Assembly (NCBI RefSeq): GCF_003052585.1
Contig: NZ_QASN01000020.1
Location: 620,001 to 684,000 of the forward strand
Length of the DNA stretch: 64,000 bases
Origin: Pseudomonas mangrovi
GTDB taxonomy: Bacteria > Pseudomonadota > Gammaproteobacteria > Pseudomonadales > Pseudomonadaceae
Direction: 5' to 3'
Below, piece by piece: positions 1 to 9,202 of this stretch. The position numbers and the translations under genes were made by a program. The notes beneath the pieces were generated by a model, which made no database searches, was not told where the DNA came from, and saw only the letters and a list, made by a program, of their open reading frames with translations. How positions within the stretch are numbered: the first letter of the stretch is position 1; every line of letters starts with the position of its first letter.

Positions 1-1
1 G

Positions 2-2848
2 ACCAGCTCCGGCGGCGCCTCGGTGATCACCCTGCGCTTCACCCTGGAGATGGATCTGGACGTTGCCGAGCAGGAGGTCCAGGCGGCGATCAATGCGGCC
101 AGCAACCTGCTGCCGAACGATCTGCCGGCGCCGCCGGTGTACAACAAGGTCAATCCTGCCGACACCCCGGTGATGACGCTGGCGATCAGCTCGGCGACCA
201 TGCCGCTGCCGGAAATCAACGATCTGGTCGACACTCGCATGGCGCAGAAACTGGCGCAGATCAGCGGCGTCGGGCTGGTCACCCTGGCCGGCGGGCAGCG
301 CCCGGCGGTGCGCATTCAGGTCAATCCCGAGGCACTCGCGGCCCACGGTCTGAGCATGGCCCAGGTGCGTTCGCTGATCACCAGCTCCAACATCAACCAG
401 CCCAAGGGCAACTTCGACGGCCCGACCCGCGTCTCGCAACTCGACGCCAACGACCAGCTCAAGACCCCGCAGGAATACCGTGACCTGATCCTGGCCTACA
501 ACGAAGGCTCGGTGCTGCGCCTGGGCGATCTCGCCACCATCCAGGACGGCGCCGAGAACGAACGCCTGGCGGCCTGGGCCAACCGCCAGGCGGCGGTGCT
601 GGTGAACATCCAGCGCCAACCCGGCGCCAACGTCATCGAGGTGGTCGACCGGGTGCAGCAACTGCTGCCGCAGATCAGCGCGACCCTGCCGGCGAACCTC
701 GAGGTCACGGTGCTTACCGACCGTACCCAGACCATTCGCGCCGCGGTCACGGATGTGCAGCACGAGCTGCTGCTGGCGGTGATCCTGGTGGTGCTGGTGA
801 CCTTCCTGTTCCTGCGCAAGCTGTCGGCCACGGTGATTCCCTCGATCGTGGTGCCGCTCTCCCTGATCGGCACCTTCGCGGTCATGTACCTGGCCGGCTT
901 CACCATCAACAACCTGACCCTGATGGCACTGACCATCGCCACCGGCTTCGTGGTCGACGACGCCATCGTCATGCTGGAGAACATCGCTCGCCATCTGGAG
1001 GAGGGCGAGACGCCGCTCAACGCTGCGCTCAAGGGCGCCCAGCAGATCGGTTTCACGCTGATCTCGCTGACCTTCTCGCTGATCGCGGTGCTGATCCCGC
1101 TGCTGTTTATGGCCGACGTGGTCGGCCGGCTGTTCCGCGAGTTCGCCGTGACGCTGGCGGTGGCCATCCTGATCTCGCTGGTGATCTCGCTGACCCTGAC
1201 ACCGATGATGTGCGCACGCCTGCTCAGGCACGAACCGGAGAAGCAGCAGGGGCGCTTCTACCGTGCCAGCGGCGCCTTCATCGACCGGATGATCAGCCAC
1301 TATGGGATCGGGCTGACCTGGGTGCTCAAGCATCAGGCACTGACCCTGCTGGTCGCGCTCGGCACGCTGCTGCTCACGGTGCTGCTGTACCTGGCAGTGC
1401 CCAAGGGCTTCTTCCCGGTACAGGACACCGGGGTGATCCAGGGCATTTCCGAGGCGCCGCAGTCGATCTCGTTCCGCGCCATGGCCGAGCGCCAGCAGCG
1501 CCTGGCCGAGGTCATCCTGCAGGACCCGGCGGTGGTCAGCCTGTCGTCCTATATCGGCGTCGACGGTGACAATCCGACGCTCAACAGCGGCCGCCTGCTG
1601 ATCAACCTCAAGCCGCATGCCGAGCGCGACGTCACCGCCAGCCAGGTGATCGAGCGGCTGCGTCCGGCGCTGGCTCGGGTGCCGGGGATCGAGCTCTATC
1701 TGCAACCGGTGCAGGACCTGTCGATCGAGGACCGGGTCAGCCGCACCCAGTTCCAGTTCAGCCTGGAGTCGCCGGACAGCGCGCTGCTGGAAGAGTGGAC
1801 GCCGCGCCTGGTCGAGGCGCTGCGCGCGCAGCCGGAGCTGGCGGATGTCGCCAGCGACCTGCAGAACCGTGGCCTGCAGGTGTTCCTCGACATCGACCGC
1901 GACGCCGCCAGTCGCCTCGGCGTCAGCGTTGCGGCCATCGACGATGCGCTCTACGACGCCTTCGGCCAGCGGCAGATCTCGACCATCTACACCCAGTCCA
2001 GCCAGTACCGGGTGATTCTCGAGTCGGAGCAGGGCGAACGGATCGGCCCCGAGGCGCTGCGCCAGATCCATGTGCTCGGCCGTGACGACGCCCTGGTGCC
2101 GCTGCACAGCGTGGCACGGTGGGAGGAGCGCGCCTCGGCGCTGCTGGTCAATCACATCGGCCAGTTCCCGGCCGCCACGCTGTCGTTCAACCTGGCGCCG
2201 GGCGTGGCACTGGGCGAGGCGGTCGCGGTGATCGAGCAGGTCGAGCAGGACATAGGCCTGCCGGCGGCGATCCAGAGTCGCTTCCAGGGTGCCGCCGAGG
2301 CCTTCCGTGCCTCGCTGTCCTCGACCCTGCTGCTGATCCTGGCAGCGGTGGTGACCATGTACATCGTGCTGGGTGTGCTCTACGAGAGCTACATCCATCC
2401 GATCACCATCCTCTCGACCCTGCCGTCGGCGGCTATCGGTGCCTTGCTCGCGCTGTTGTTGACCGGCAATGACCTGGGCCTGATCGCGGTGATCGGCATC
2501 ATCCTGCTGATCGGCATCGTCAAGAAGAACGCGATCATGATGATCGACTTCGCCCTCGACGCCGAACGCAACCAGGGCATGTCGCCGGACGATGCGATCT
2601 TCCAGGCCGCGCTGCTGCGCTTCCGGCCGATCCTGATGACCACCCTGGCCGCGCTTTTCGGCGCGATTCCGCTGATGCTGGCCTCAGGCTCCGGCGCCGA
2701 ACTGCGCCAGCCGCTGGGCCTGGTGATGGTCGGCGGGCTGCTGGTGAGCCAGGTACTGACGCTGTTCACCACCCCGGTGATCTACCTGTTCTTCGACCGT
2801 CTGAGCCGGCGCTATGCCGGGCGCAGTGCGGCGGGGGTCACGGTATGA
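2..2848 (+). CDS. muxB: RND efflux transporter, MuxB-like (5' end outside window)
   Basis: Inner-membrane proton-driven pump subunit of a tripartite multidrug efflux system. The frame is open from base 2, so the N-terminus (roughly 90-100 residues of a protein of about 1040) lies upstream of the window. Visible are the TM4 proton-relay motif VVDDAIV near base 950, the TM10 motif [11 protein letters not shown] near base 2520, and two large periplasmic porter segments. It is followed by a second RND gene and an outer-membrane channel gene. This two-RND-plus-channel order is that of muxABC-opmB of Pseudomonas (mdtABC of enterobacteria), in which MuxB and MuxC form a heterotrimer. The periplasmic adaptor muxA is expected just upstream. 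The identity as MuxB rather than another MdtB-type pump rests on gene order. Confidence 0.9.
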   Translation, partial: TSSGGASVITLRFTLEMDLDVAEQEVQAAINAASNLLPNDLPAPPVYNKVNPADTPVMTLAISSATMPLPEINDLVDTRMAQKLAQISGVGLVTLAGGQRPAVRIQVNPEALAAHGLSMAQVRSLITSSNINQPKGNFDGPTRVSQLDANDQLKTPQEYRDLILAYNEGSVLRLGDLATIQDGAENERLAAWANRQAAVLVNIQRQPGANVIEVVDRVQQLLPQISATLPANLEVTVLTDRTQTIRAAVTDVQHELLLAVILVVLVTFLFLRKLSATVIPSIVVPLSLIGTFAVMYLAGFTINNLTLMALTIATGFVVDDAIVMLENIARHLEEGETPLNAALKGAQQIGFTLISLTFSLIAVLIPLLFMADVVGRLFREFAVTLAVAILISLVISLTLTPMMCARLLRHEPEKQQGRFYRASGAFIDRMISHYGIGLTWVLKHQALTLLVALGTLLLTVLLYLAVPKGFFPVQDTGVIQGISEAPQSISFRAMAERQQRLAEVILQDPAVVSLSSYIGVDGDNPTLNSGRLLINLKPHAERDVTASQVIERLRPALARVPGIELYLQPVQDLSIEDRVSRTQFQFSLESPDSALLEEWTPRLVEALRAQPELADVASDLQNRGLQVFLDIDRDAASRLGVSVAAIDDALYDAFGQRQISTIYTQSSQYRVILESEQGERIGPEALRQIHVLGRDDALVPLHSVARWEERASALLVNHIGQFPAATLSFNLAPGVALGEAVAVIEQVEQDIGLPAAIQSRFQGAAEAFRASLSSTLLLILAAVVTMYIVLGVLYESYIHPITILSTLPSAAIGALLALLLTGNDLGLIAVIGIILLIGIVKKNAIMMIDFALDAERNQGMSPDDAIFQAALLRFRPILMTTLAALFGAIPLMLASGSGAELRQPLGLVMVGGLLVSQVLTLFTTPVIYLFFDRLSRRYAGRSAAGVTV

Positions 2849-3014
2849 GCACGGGGACCCGGCAGCGGGCCGCAGGGGGCTGGAAGTGCGAAGCGGCTGC
2901 GCTGAGACGGGGAGCGGGCAGCGGGGGGCTGGTGATGGCAACCGGATGCGCAGCGGCCGCCGTGCGCTTGCGGCCTGAGACTTCCTGCTTCCAGCTGCCT
3001 GGCGGTCGCCGCGC
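2849..3014. repeat. Structured non-coding spacer with inverted repeats between muxB and muxC
   Basis: The 166 bases between the muxB stop and the muxC start are non-coding and G-rich on the first half, C-rich on the second. GCTGGAAG at 2879-2886 is matched by its exact reverse complement CTTCCAGC at 2988-2995, and the flanking bases also pair in part (GAAG at 2891-2894 with CTTC at 2981-2984). Short purine-rich units such as GGAAG, GGAGCGGG and GGCAGCGGG recur. In this kind of operon the two RND genes usually abut, so the spacer looks inserted. No transposase or target duplication is visible. Confidence 0.5.
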
Positions 3015-6000
3015 ATGAACCTCTCCGCCCCCTTCATCGCCCGTCCGGTGGCCACGCTGCTGTTGAGCCTGGCGATCGTCCTGCTCGGCGCGCTGAGCTT
3101 CGGCCTGCTGGCCGTGTCGCCCTTGCCGAACATGGACTTTCCGGTGATCACGGTGCAGGCCAACCTGCCCGGTGCCAGTCCGCAGATCATGGCGTCCAGC
3201 GTCGCCACGCCGCTGGAACGCTCGCTCGGCACCATCTCCGGGATCAGCCAGATGAGCAGCCGCAGCGCCCAGGGCTCGACGCGGATCATGATCATGTTCG
3301 ACACCGACCGTGACATCAACGCGGCGGCGCGCGAGGTACAGGCGGCGATCAACGCAGCGCGCACCTTGCTACCCAGTGGCATGCGCAGCATGCCCACCTA
3401 CCGCAAGATCAATCCTTCCCAGGCGCCGGTGATGGTGCTGTCGCTCACCAGCGACGTTCTTTCCAAGGGCCAGCTCTACGATGTGGCCTCGACCATCCTG
3501 GCGCAGAAGCTGTCGCAGGTCGGCGGGGTCGGCGAGATCCAGATCGGCGGCAGTTCGCTGCCGGCGGTGCGGGTGTCGCTGGAACCACGCCTGCTCGACC
3601 AGTACGGCATCTCGCTGGACGAAGTGCGCCAGGCGATCGTCGCCAGCAACGTGCAGCGGCCCAAGGGCTCGGTGGCCGACGACACGCGACACTGGCAGAT
3701 CCGCGCCAACGACCAGCTGGAGCGTGCCGCCGAGTACGAGCAGGTGATCATCCGTCACCAGGACGGCGCCAGCCTGCGCCTGGGCGATGTCTCCCGCGTC
3801 GTCGATGGCGTCGAGGATCGTTACAACAGCGGCTTTTTCAATGACAACCAGGCGGTGCTGCTGGTGGTCAACCGGCAGAGCGGGGCGAACATTCTCGAAA
3901 CCATCGACGAGATCCGCGCCCAGTTGCCCGCATTGCGCGCAATGATCCCGGCCAGCGTCGAACTGGACGTGGCGATGGACCGTTCGCCGGTGATCCGCGC
4001 CACCCTGCACGAGGCCGAACGCACGCTGCTGATCGCCGTGGCGCTGGTGATCCTGGTGGTGTTCGCCTTCCTCGGCCGCTGGCGTGCTGCGCTGATTCCG
4101 GCGCTGGCGGTACCGGTGTCGCTGGTCGGCACCTTCGCCGCCATGTACCTGCTGGACTTCTCGCTGAACAACCTGTCGCTGATGGCGCTGATCATCGCCA
4201 CCGGACTGGTGGTGGACGACGCCATCGTGGTGCTGGAGAACATTGCCCGGCATATCGAGAACGGCGAAAAACCGTTGGCGGCGGCCTACAAGGGCTCGCG
4301 CGAGGTGGGCTTCACGCTGCTGTCGATGAACCTGTCGCTGGTGGTGGTGTTCGTCTCGATCCTGTTCATGGGCGGCATCGTCGAGCGGCTGTTCCGCGAG
4401 TTCTCCATCACCCTGGCGGTGGCGATCCTGATCTCGCTGCTGGTCTCGATCACCCTCACGCCGATGCTCTGCGCGCGCTGGCTCAAGCCGGAAGTGAAGC
4501 GCGAGCAGGGTCGTCTGCAGCGCTTCGGCGACAGCGTCCAGGCGCATGTGCTGGACGGGTACCGGCGCAGCCTGGATTGGGCACTGCGGCACTCGCGCCT
4601 GACGCTGTTCTCGCTGCTGGCGACCATCGCACTGAACGTCTGGCTGTTCGTGCTGGTACCCAAGACCTTCATGCCGCAGCAGGACACCGGACAGCTGGTC
4701 GGCATGATCCGCGGCGATGACGGCCTGTCGTTCCAGGTGATGCAGCCGAAGATGGAGATCTTCCGCCGGGCGATTCTTGCCGACCCGGCGGTGGACAGCG
4801 TCGCCGGTTTCATCGGCGGCAGCGGTGGGATCAACAACGCCTTCCTGATCGTGCGCCTCAAGCCCATTGCCGAGCGCGGCAAGGTCTCCGGCTCGCAACA
4901 GGTGATCGACCGCCTGCGCCGCGAGATGCCCAAGGTGCCGGGTGGGCGCATCTTCCTGATGCCCGACCAGGACCTGCAGATCGGCGGCAGGGAAGGGCGC
5001 AGCTCGGAAAACGAGTACATGCTGCTGTCCGACGACCTCGACCTGCTGCGCATCTGGCTGCCCAAGGTGCGTGACGCGCTGCGGGCGCTGCCGCAACTGA
5101 CCGACATCGACAGCAAGGAGGGCGAGGGCGCCCAGCAGATCCGCCTGGTCGTCGACCGCGCCGCCGCGGCGCGGCTGGGCGTGGACATGGCGATGATCAC
5201 CAGCGTGCTCAACAACGCCTTCAGCCAGCGGCAGATCTCCACCATCTACGACAGCCTCAACCAGTATCGGGTGGTGATGGAGATCGACCCGCGCCAGGCC
5301 GAACACCCCGAGGCGCTGAATCAGATCCAGGTCATCGGCGCCAACGGCAACCGGGTGCCGCTGGCCAACTTCGCCCACTGGGAACGCAGCCTGGAGGAAG
5401 ACCGGGTGACCCACCAGGGCCAGTTCGCCGCGGAAAACATCGGCTTTGCCCTGGCCGAGGGCGTCAGCCTGGACGAAGCCACCCGTGCCATTGATGAGGC
5501 CGTGGCCCGAGTCGGCCTGCCGACGGCGGTGCAGGGCAGCATGGGCGGCACCGGCGGCGCCTTCCAGCAGGCCCAGCAGAACCAGCCGTGGATGATCCTG
5601 ATGGCGCTGGTGGCGGTCTACCTGGTGCTCGGCATCCTCTACGAGAGCTACGTGCACCCGCTGACCATTCTCTCGACCCTGCCGTCGGCGGGGGTCGGCG
5701 CGCTGCTGGCGATTCTGCTGTTCGGCCAGGAGTTCAGCCTGATCTCGCTGCTCGGGCTGTTCCTGCTGATCGGTGTGGTGAAGAAGAACGCCATCCTGAT
5801 GATCGACCTGGCGCTGCAACTGGAACGCAACGACGGCCTCAGCCCCGAGGACTCGATCCGTCGCGCCTGCCTGCTGCGTTTCCGACCGATCATGATGACC
5901 ACCCTGGCGGCGATCCTCGGCGCGCTGCCGTTGATCATCGGTGGCGCCGAGGGTGCCGAGATGCGCCAGCCGCTGGGCCTGGCCATCGTCGGCGGGCTGG

Positions 6001-6125
6001 TCCTCAGCCAGTTGCTGACGCTCTACACCACGCCGGTGGTCTACCTCTATCTCGATCGTCTGCGCCACCGGGTCAACCGCTGGCGCGGCGTGCGTACCGA
6101 TGCTGCCCTGGAAACGCCTCTATGA
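3015..6125 (+). CDS. muxC: RND efflux transporter, MuxC-like
   Basis: Second inner-membrane RND pump subunit, 1036 residues, full length for the family. The N-terminus carries TM1 followed by the first porter domain; TM4 holds VVDDAIV (near base 4210) for proton coupling, and TM10 holds VVKKNAILMID (near base 5780). Established MuxB/MuxC (MdtB/MdtC) systems use both pumps together in one heterotrimer. The stop overlaps the start of opmB by four bases (ATGA), which indicates translational coupling. The ATG at 3015 is the only good start; the ribosome binding site in front of it is weak, possibly because of the unusual spacer upstream. Confidence 0.93.
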   Translation: MNLSAPFIARPVATLLLSLAIVLLGALSFGLLAVSPLPNMDFPVITVQANLPGASPQIMASSVATPLERSLGTISGISQMSSRSAQGSTRIMIMFDTDRDINAAAREVQAAINAARTLLPSGMRSMPTYRKINPSQAPVMVLSLTSDVLSKGQLYDVASTILAQKLSQVGGVGEIQIGGSSLPAVRVSLEPRLLDQYGISLDEVRQAIVASNVQRPKGSVADDTRHWQIRANDQLERAAEYEQVIIRHQDGASLRLGDVSRVVDGVEDRYNSGFFNDNQAVLLVVNRQSGANILETIDEIRAQLPALRAMIPASVELDVAMDRSPVIRATLHEAERTLLIAVALVILVVFAFLGRWRAALIPALAVPVSLVGTFAAMYLLDFSLNNLSLMALIIATGLVVDDAIVVLENIARHIENGEKPLAAAYKGSREVGFTLLSMNLSLVVVFVSILFMGGIVERLFREFSITLAVAILISLLVSITLTPMLCARWLKPEVKREQGRLQRFGDSVQAHVLDGYRRSLDWALRHSRLTLFSLLATIALNVWLFVLVPKTFMPQQDTGQLVGMIRGDDGLSFQVMQPKMEIFRRAILADPAVDSVAGFIGGSGGINNAFLIVRLKPIAERGKVSGSQQVIDRLRREMPKVPGGRIFLMPDQDLQIGGREGRSSENEYMLLSDDLDLLRIWLPKVRDALRALPQLTDIDSKEGEGAQQIRLVVDRAAAARLGVDMAMITSVLNNAFSQRQISTIYDSLNQYRVVMEIDPRQAEHPEALNQIQVIGANGNRVPLANFAHWERSLEEDRVTHQGQFAAENIGFALAEGVSLDEATRAIDEAVARVGLPTAVQGSMGGTGGAFQQAQQNQPWMILMALVAVYLVLGILYESYVHPLTILSTLPSAGVGALLAILLFGQEFSLISLLGLFLLIGVVKKNAILMIDLALQLERNDGLSPEDSIRRACLLRFRPIMMTTLAAILGALPLIIGGAEGAEMRQPLGLAIVGGLVLSQLLTLYTTPVVYLYLDRLRHRVNRWRGVRTDAALETPL

Positions 6126-7558
6126 AGTTGAAACGCTCCCATCTGCTCGCGCCCCTGGGGCTGGCCGTCGTCCTCGGCGGCTGTGCCGTCGGCCCCGACT
6201 ACCAGCGTCCGGCGTTCGAGGCGCCGCCCCAGTTCCGTCACGCAGAGGGCTGGAAGGCCGCCACGCCGGCCGACGAGGCGGAGCGGGGCGCCTGGTGGCG
6301 GCTGTACGGCGACCAGGAGCTGAATGCGCTGGTCGAACAGCTCAACCTGGACAACCAGAACCTGGCTGCCAGCGAATCCCAGTATCGCCAGGCACGCGCG
6401 CTGGTGCGCAGCGCCCGGGCGAGCTTCTATCCCAGCCTGGGGGCAAATGCCGGGATGACCCGCTCGGGCGGCGGTGGCGGGGTTTCCGGGCAGGAGGCGG
6501 TCGGCCAGAACTACGACCTGGGCCTGAACCTGGCCTGGGAACTGGACATCTGGGGCAGGTTGCGGCGCAACCTGGAGGCCAGTGACGCCGAGTTCCAGGC
6601 CAGCGCCGCGGAGCTCGCCGCCCTGCGCCTGAGCCTGCAGGGCGAACTGGTGCGCAACTACCTGCAATTGCGGGTACTCGATGAGCAGTCGCGGCTGCTG
6701 GAGCGCACGGTACAGGCCTACCAGCGCTCGCTGAAACTCACCGAAAACCAGTACCGCGCCGGCATCGCGCCGCGCTCGGACGTGACCCAGGCCATCACCC
6801 AGCTGCGCGGCACCGAAGCCCAGCGGGTGGACCTGCAATGGCAACGGGCCCAGCTCGAACACGCCATTGCCGTGCTGATCGGCAAGACGCCGGCCGAGCT
6901 CGCCATCGTTGCCCGCAACGGCTGGCCGGCACTGCCGCAGGTGCCGCCCGCGCTGCCGTCGGAACTGCTCGAAAGGCGGCCGGACGTGGCCGCAGCCGAA
7001 CGCCGGGTGATGGCCGCCAACGCCCGGATCGGCGTGGCGCGTGCAGCCTGGTTCCCCAGCCTGAGCCTGTCGGCCGGCGGTGGTTACCGGGGCGCCAGCT
7101 TTGCCGACTGGATCGAGCTGCCCAATCGCTACTGGTCGGTCGGTCCGCAACTGGCGCTGACCCTGTTCGATGGCGGCGCGCGCAGCGCCGAGGACGAGCG
7201 GGTCGCCGCCGTCTATGACGGCACCGTGGCCAACTATCGGCAGACCGTGCTGATCGGTTTTCGCGAAGTGGAGGACGCGCTGATCCAGCTGCAGGTGCTG
7301 GAGCGTGAGGCGGTCATCCAGCAGCAGGCGCTGGAAGCGGCCCAGGAAACCCAGCGGTTGGTGGAGAACCAGTACAAGGCCGGCATGCTCGACTACCTCA
7401 ACGTCGCCAGCGCCCAGGCCACCGCGTTGTCCAGCGAACGCACCCGCCTGACCCTGGAAGGCAACCGCCTGCTCGCCAGCGTGCAACTGATCACCGCACT
7501 GGGTGGGGGCTGGGAGCCGGCAGCGCCGGCCGGCGAAGCCGGTGGCGCCAGCAACTGA
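6122..7558 (+). CDS. opmB: Outer membrane efflux lipoprotein, OpmB-like
   Basis: TolC/OprM-type outer-membrane channel of 478 residues, completing the Mux tripartite efflux system. It starts with a lipoprotein signal peptide whose lipobox is VLGGC with the acylated cysteine at residue 21, followed by AVGPDYQRP, the typical start of NodT-family channels. Two repeated alpha-helical OEP domains follow, including the segment around AELDIWGRLRR-type residues near base 6540 and FDGGARSAE near base 7167. It is overlapped by muxC and ends the operon; inverted repeats follow. Confidence 0.92.
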   Translation: MKLKRSHLLAPLGLAVVLGGCAVGPDYQRPAFEAPPQFRHAEGWKAATPADEAERGAWWRLYGDQELNALVEQLNLDNQNLAASESQYRQARALVRSARASFYPSLGANAGMTRSGGGGGVSGQEAVGQNYDLGLNLAWELDIWGRLRRNLEASDAEFQASAAELAALRLSLQGELVRNYLQLRVLDEQSRLLERTVQAYQRSLKLTENQYRAGIAPRSDVTQAITQLRGTEAQRVDLQWQRAQLEHAIAVLIGKTPAELAIVARNGWPALPQVPPALPSELLERRPDVAAAERRVMAANARIGVARAAWFPSLSLSAGGGYRGASFADWIELPNRYWSVGPQLALTLFDGGARSAEDERVAAVYDGTVANYRQTVLIGFREVEDALIQLQVLEREAVIQQQALEAAQETQRLVENQYKAGMLDYLNVASAQATALSSERTRLTLEGNRLLASVQLITALGGGWEPAAPAGEAGGASN

Positions 7559-7567
7559 AGTTCATCG

Positions 7568-7650
7568 CACTGGCCCAGACTGCGTGTCAGCCAGTGTCTT
7601 CCGTGGCCGCGAGCGTCTTTCTGCCGAGAAAGGTCGCAATTCCACGGAAG
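7568..7650. terminator. Pair of hairpins between convergent opmB and mocR-like genes
   Basis: CACTGGC (7568-7574) pairs with GCCAGTG (7590-7596), and CTTCCGTGG (7598-7606) pairs with CCACGGAAG (7642-7650), both perfectly. They lie between two convergent genes. There is no clear T-tract, so intrinsic termination is an inference; they may instead stabilise mRNA 3' ends. Confidence 0.4.
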
Positions 7651-7696
7651 GATGCAGTGGCGCGTTGTCAGGCCACCAGTCCAGCTGGGTAGATCC

Positions 7697-9106
7697 CTAG
7701 AAGGACTGCAGGATGCGTCCGAGCAGCGCCATCGCCTGCTCGCTGCGAGCGTCCCAGGGGTAGCCGTAGTTGAGCCGCGCGCAGTTGCCGAAGCGTCGAT
7801 TGGCCGAGAAGATCGGCCCCGGCGCCAGGCTGATGCCCTGGGCCAGAGCCAGCTGGAACAGCTGCAGCGAATCAACCCGCTCGGGGAACTCGAACCAGAG
7901 AAAGTAACCACCGCTCGGTCGGGTCACCCGCGTCTCGGTGGGAAAGTGCCGGGCTGCCGCGGCCAGCATCGCGCCCTGTTGCGCCTCCAGTGCATGCCGC
8001 AGTCGGCGCAGGTGGCGGTCATAGCCACCGTGCTGCAGATAGTCGGCGATGGCCGCCTGGGCCGGAACCGAAGGGGAGAGGGTGGTCATCAGCTTGAGCC
8101 GCGAGATCTGTTCGGCGAAGCGCCCGCCGGCGACCCAGCCGACCCGGTAACCGGGCGCCAGGCTCTTGGAAAACGAGCCGCAGTGCATCACCAGCCCAGC
8201 ACTGTCGAAACTCTTCACCGGGCGCGCGGGTTTGCCACCGAAGTTCAGCTCGGCGTAGACGTCGTCCTCGATCAGTGGAACCTGGTGGCGCTCGAGCAGG
8301 CTATAGAGAGTGCGTTTGCTGTCCTCGCTCATGCTCGCACCGAGCGGGTTCTGCAGGCTGCTCATGAACCAGCAGGCCTTGATCGGCAGGCGTTCCAGGC
8401 TCTCCGCCAGAACCTGCAGATCGATGCCCTCGCGCGGGTGCACCGGGATTTCCACCGCCTTCAGTTCCAGCCGTTCGAGTACCTGCAGGCTGGCGTAGAA
8501 CGCCGGCGATTCGATGGCAACCAGATCGCCCGGGCGGGTCACGCATTGCAGGCAGAGGTTCAGCGCCTCCATCGCGCCATTGCAGATCACCAGTTCTTCG
8601 AGCGCAAGGCGCACGCCACCGGCCATGTAGCGCAGGGCGATCTGCCGGCGCAACTCGGGGTTGCCGGCGGTCATGTCGGCGACCACCTCATGGGGCGACA
8701 GCTTCTTCAGACCCTGGGCCATCGAACGGGCCAGGCGGGCGAGGGGGAACAGGTGAGGGCTGGGGAAGGCCGAGCCGAACGGTACCGTCTGAGGGTCCTT
8801 GAGCGAGCCGAGCACGGAGAACACCAGCTCGCTGACGTCGACGCTGGTGGTTCGTGCAGCGACATAGGCGACCTGGGGCTCCTGCAACAGGTGCTGCGCG
8901 CTTTCCCTGACGAAGTAGCCCGAGCGCGCCCGCGCCAGGATCAGGCCGCGGTCTTCGAGCAGGTAGTACGCCTGGAACACGGTCGCCGGGCTGACGCCAT
9001 GGCTCTGGCAGGCCTGGCGCACCGACGGCAGACGATCACCGGGCGCCAGTACCCCGGAGCGGATGCGCTCTGCAATGTCCTCGGCCAGTCGTTCGTAACG
9101 TTTCAT
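7697..9106 (-). CDS. MocR-type GntR regulator with aminotransferase-like domain
   Basis: PLP-binding transcription factor of 469 residues. Residues 1-70 form a GntR winged helix (PGDRLPSVRQ and VSPATVFQAYYLLEDRG). From about residue 105 to the end is a fold-type I aminotransferase domain with the usual PLP contacts: SLQNPLG around N253, the DDVY motif around D282, SFSKSLAPGYRVGW with Schiff-base lysine K314 and the arginine R321. MocR proteins generally regulate a neighbouring PLP- or amine-related operon, but no such target is adjacent; the gene upstream on the same strand is ccoG-like. The effector is unknown. Confidence 0.9.
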   Translation of the reverse strand: MKRYERLAEDIAERIRSGVLAPGDRLPSVRQACQSHGVSPATVFQAYYLLEDRGLILARARSGYFVRESAQHLLQEPQVAYVAARTTSVDVSELVFSVLGSLKDPQTVPFGSAFPSPHLFPLARLARSMAQGLKKLSPHEVVADMTAGNPELRRQIALRYMAGGVRLALEELVICNGAMEALNLCLQCVTRPGDLVAIESPAFYASLQVLERLELKAVEIPVHPREGIDLQVLAESLERLPIKACWFMSSLQNPLGASMSEDSKRTLYSLLERHQVPLIEDDVYAELNFGGKPARPVKSFDSAGLVMHCGSFSKSLAPGYRVGWVAGGRFAEQISRLKLMTTLSPSVPAQAAIADYLQHGGYDRHLRRLRHALEAQQGAMLAAAARHFPTETRVTRPSGGYFLWFEFPERVDSLQLFQLALAQGISLAPGPIFSANRRFGNCARLNYGYPWDARSEQAMALLGRILQSF

Positions 9107-9180
9107 CGCGCTCTGCTCGGGTCATGCGGCGGCGGCAGTTTAGCCGCTGGCCAGGCGTACGTGCAGGCCGCCAGCGGCTG

Positions 9181-9188
9181 GGGCAGGG
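9181..9188 (+). other. KOPS-like octamer pointing to dif
   Basis: GGGCAGGG matches the FtsK-orienting polar sequence GGGNAGGG and reads towards dif, 1.7 kb away. A second copy, GGGAAGGG, is at 4990-4997 on the same strand. Function is inferred from the E. coli consensus. Confidence 0.5.
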
Positions 9189-9202
9189 CGCAGGCGCCTG
9201 TC

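Noticed and set aside
3369..6068. A 899-codon minus-strand open frame opposite muxC
   Set aside because: Rich in H, Q, R and D with no domain; a shadow of the RND gene.
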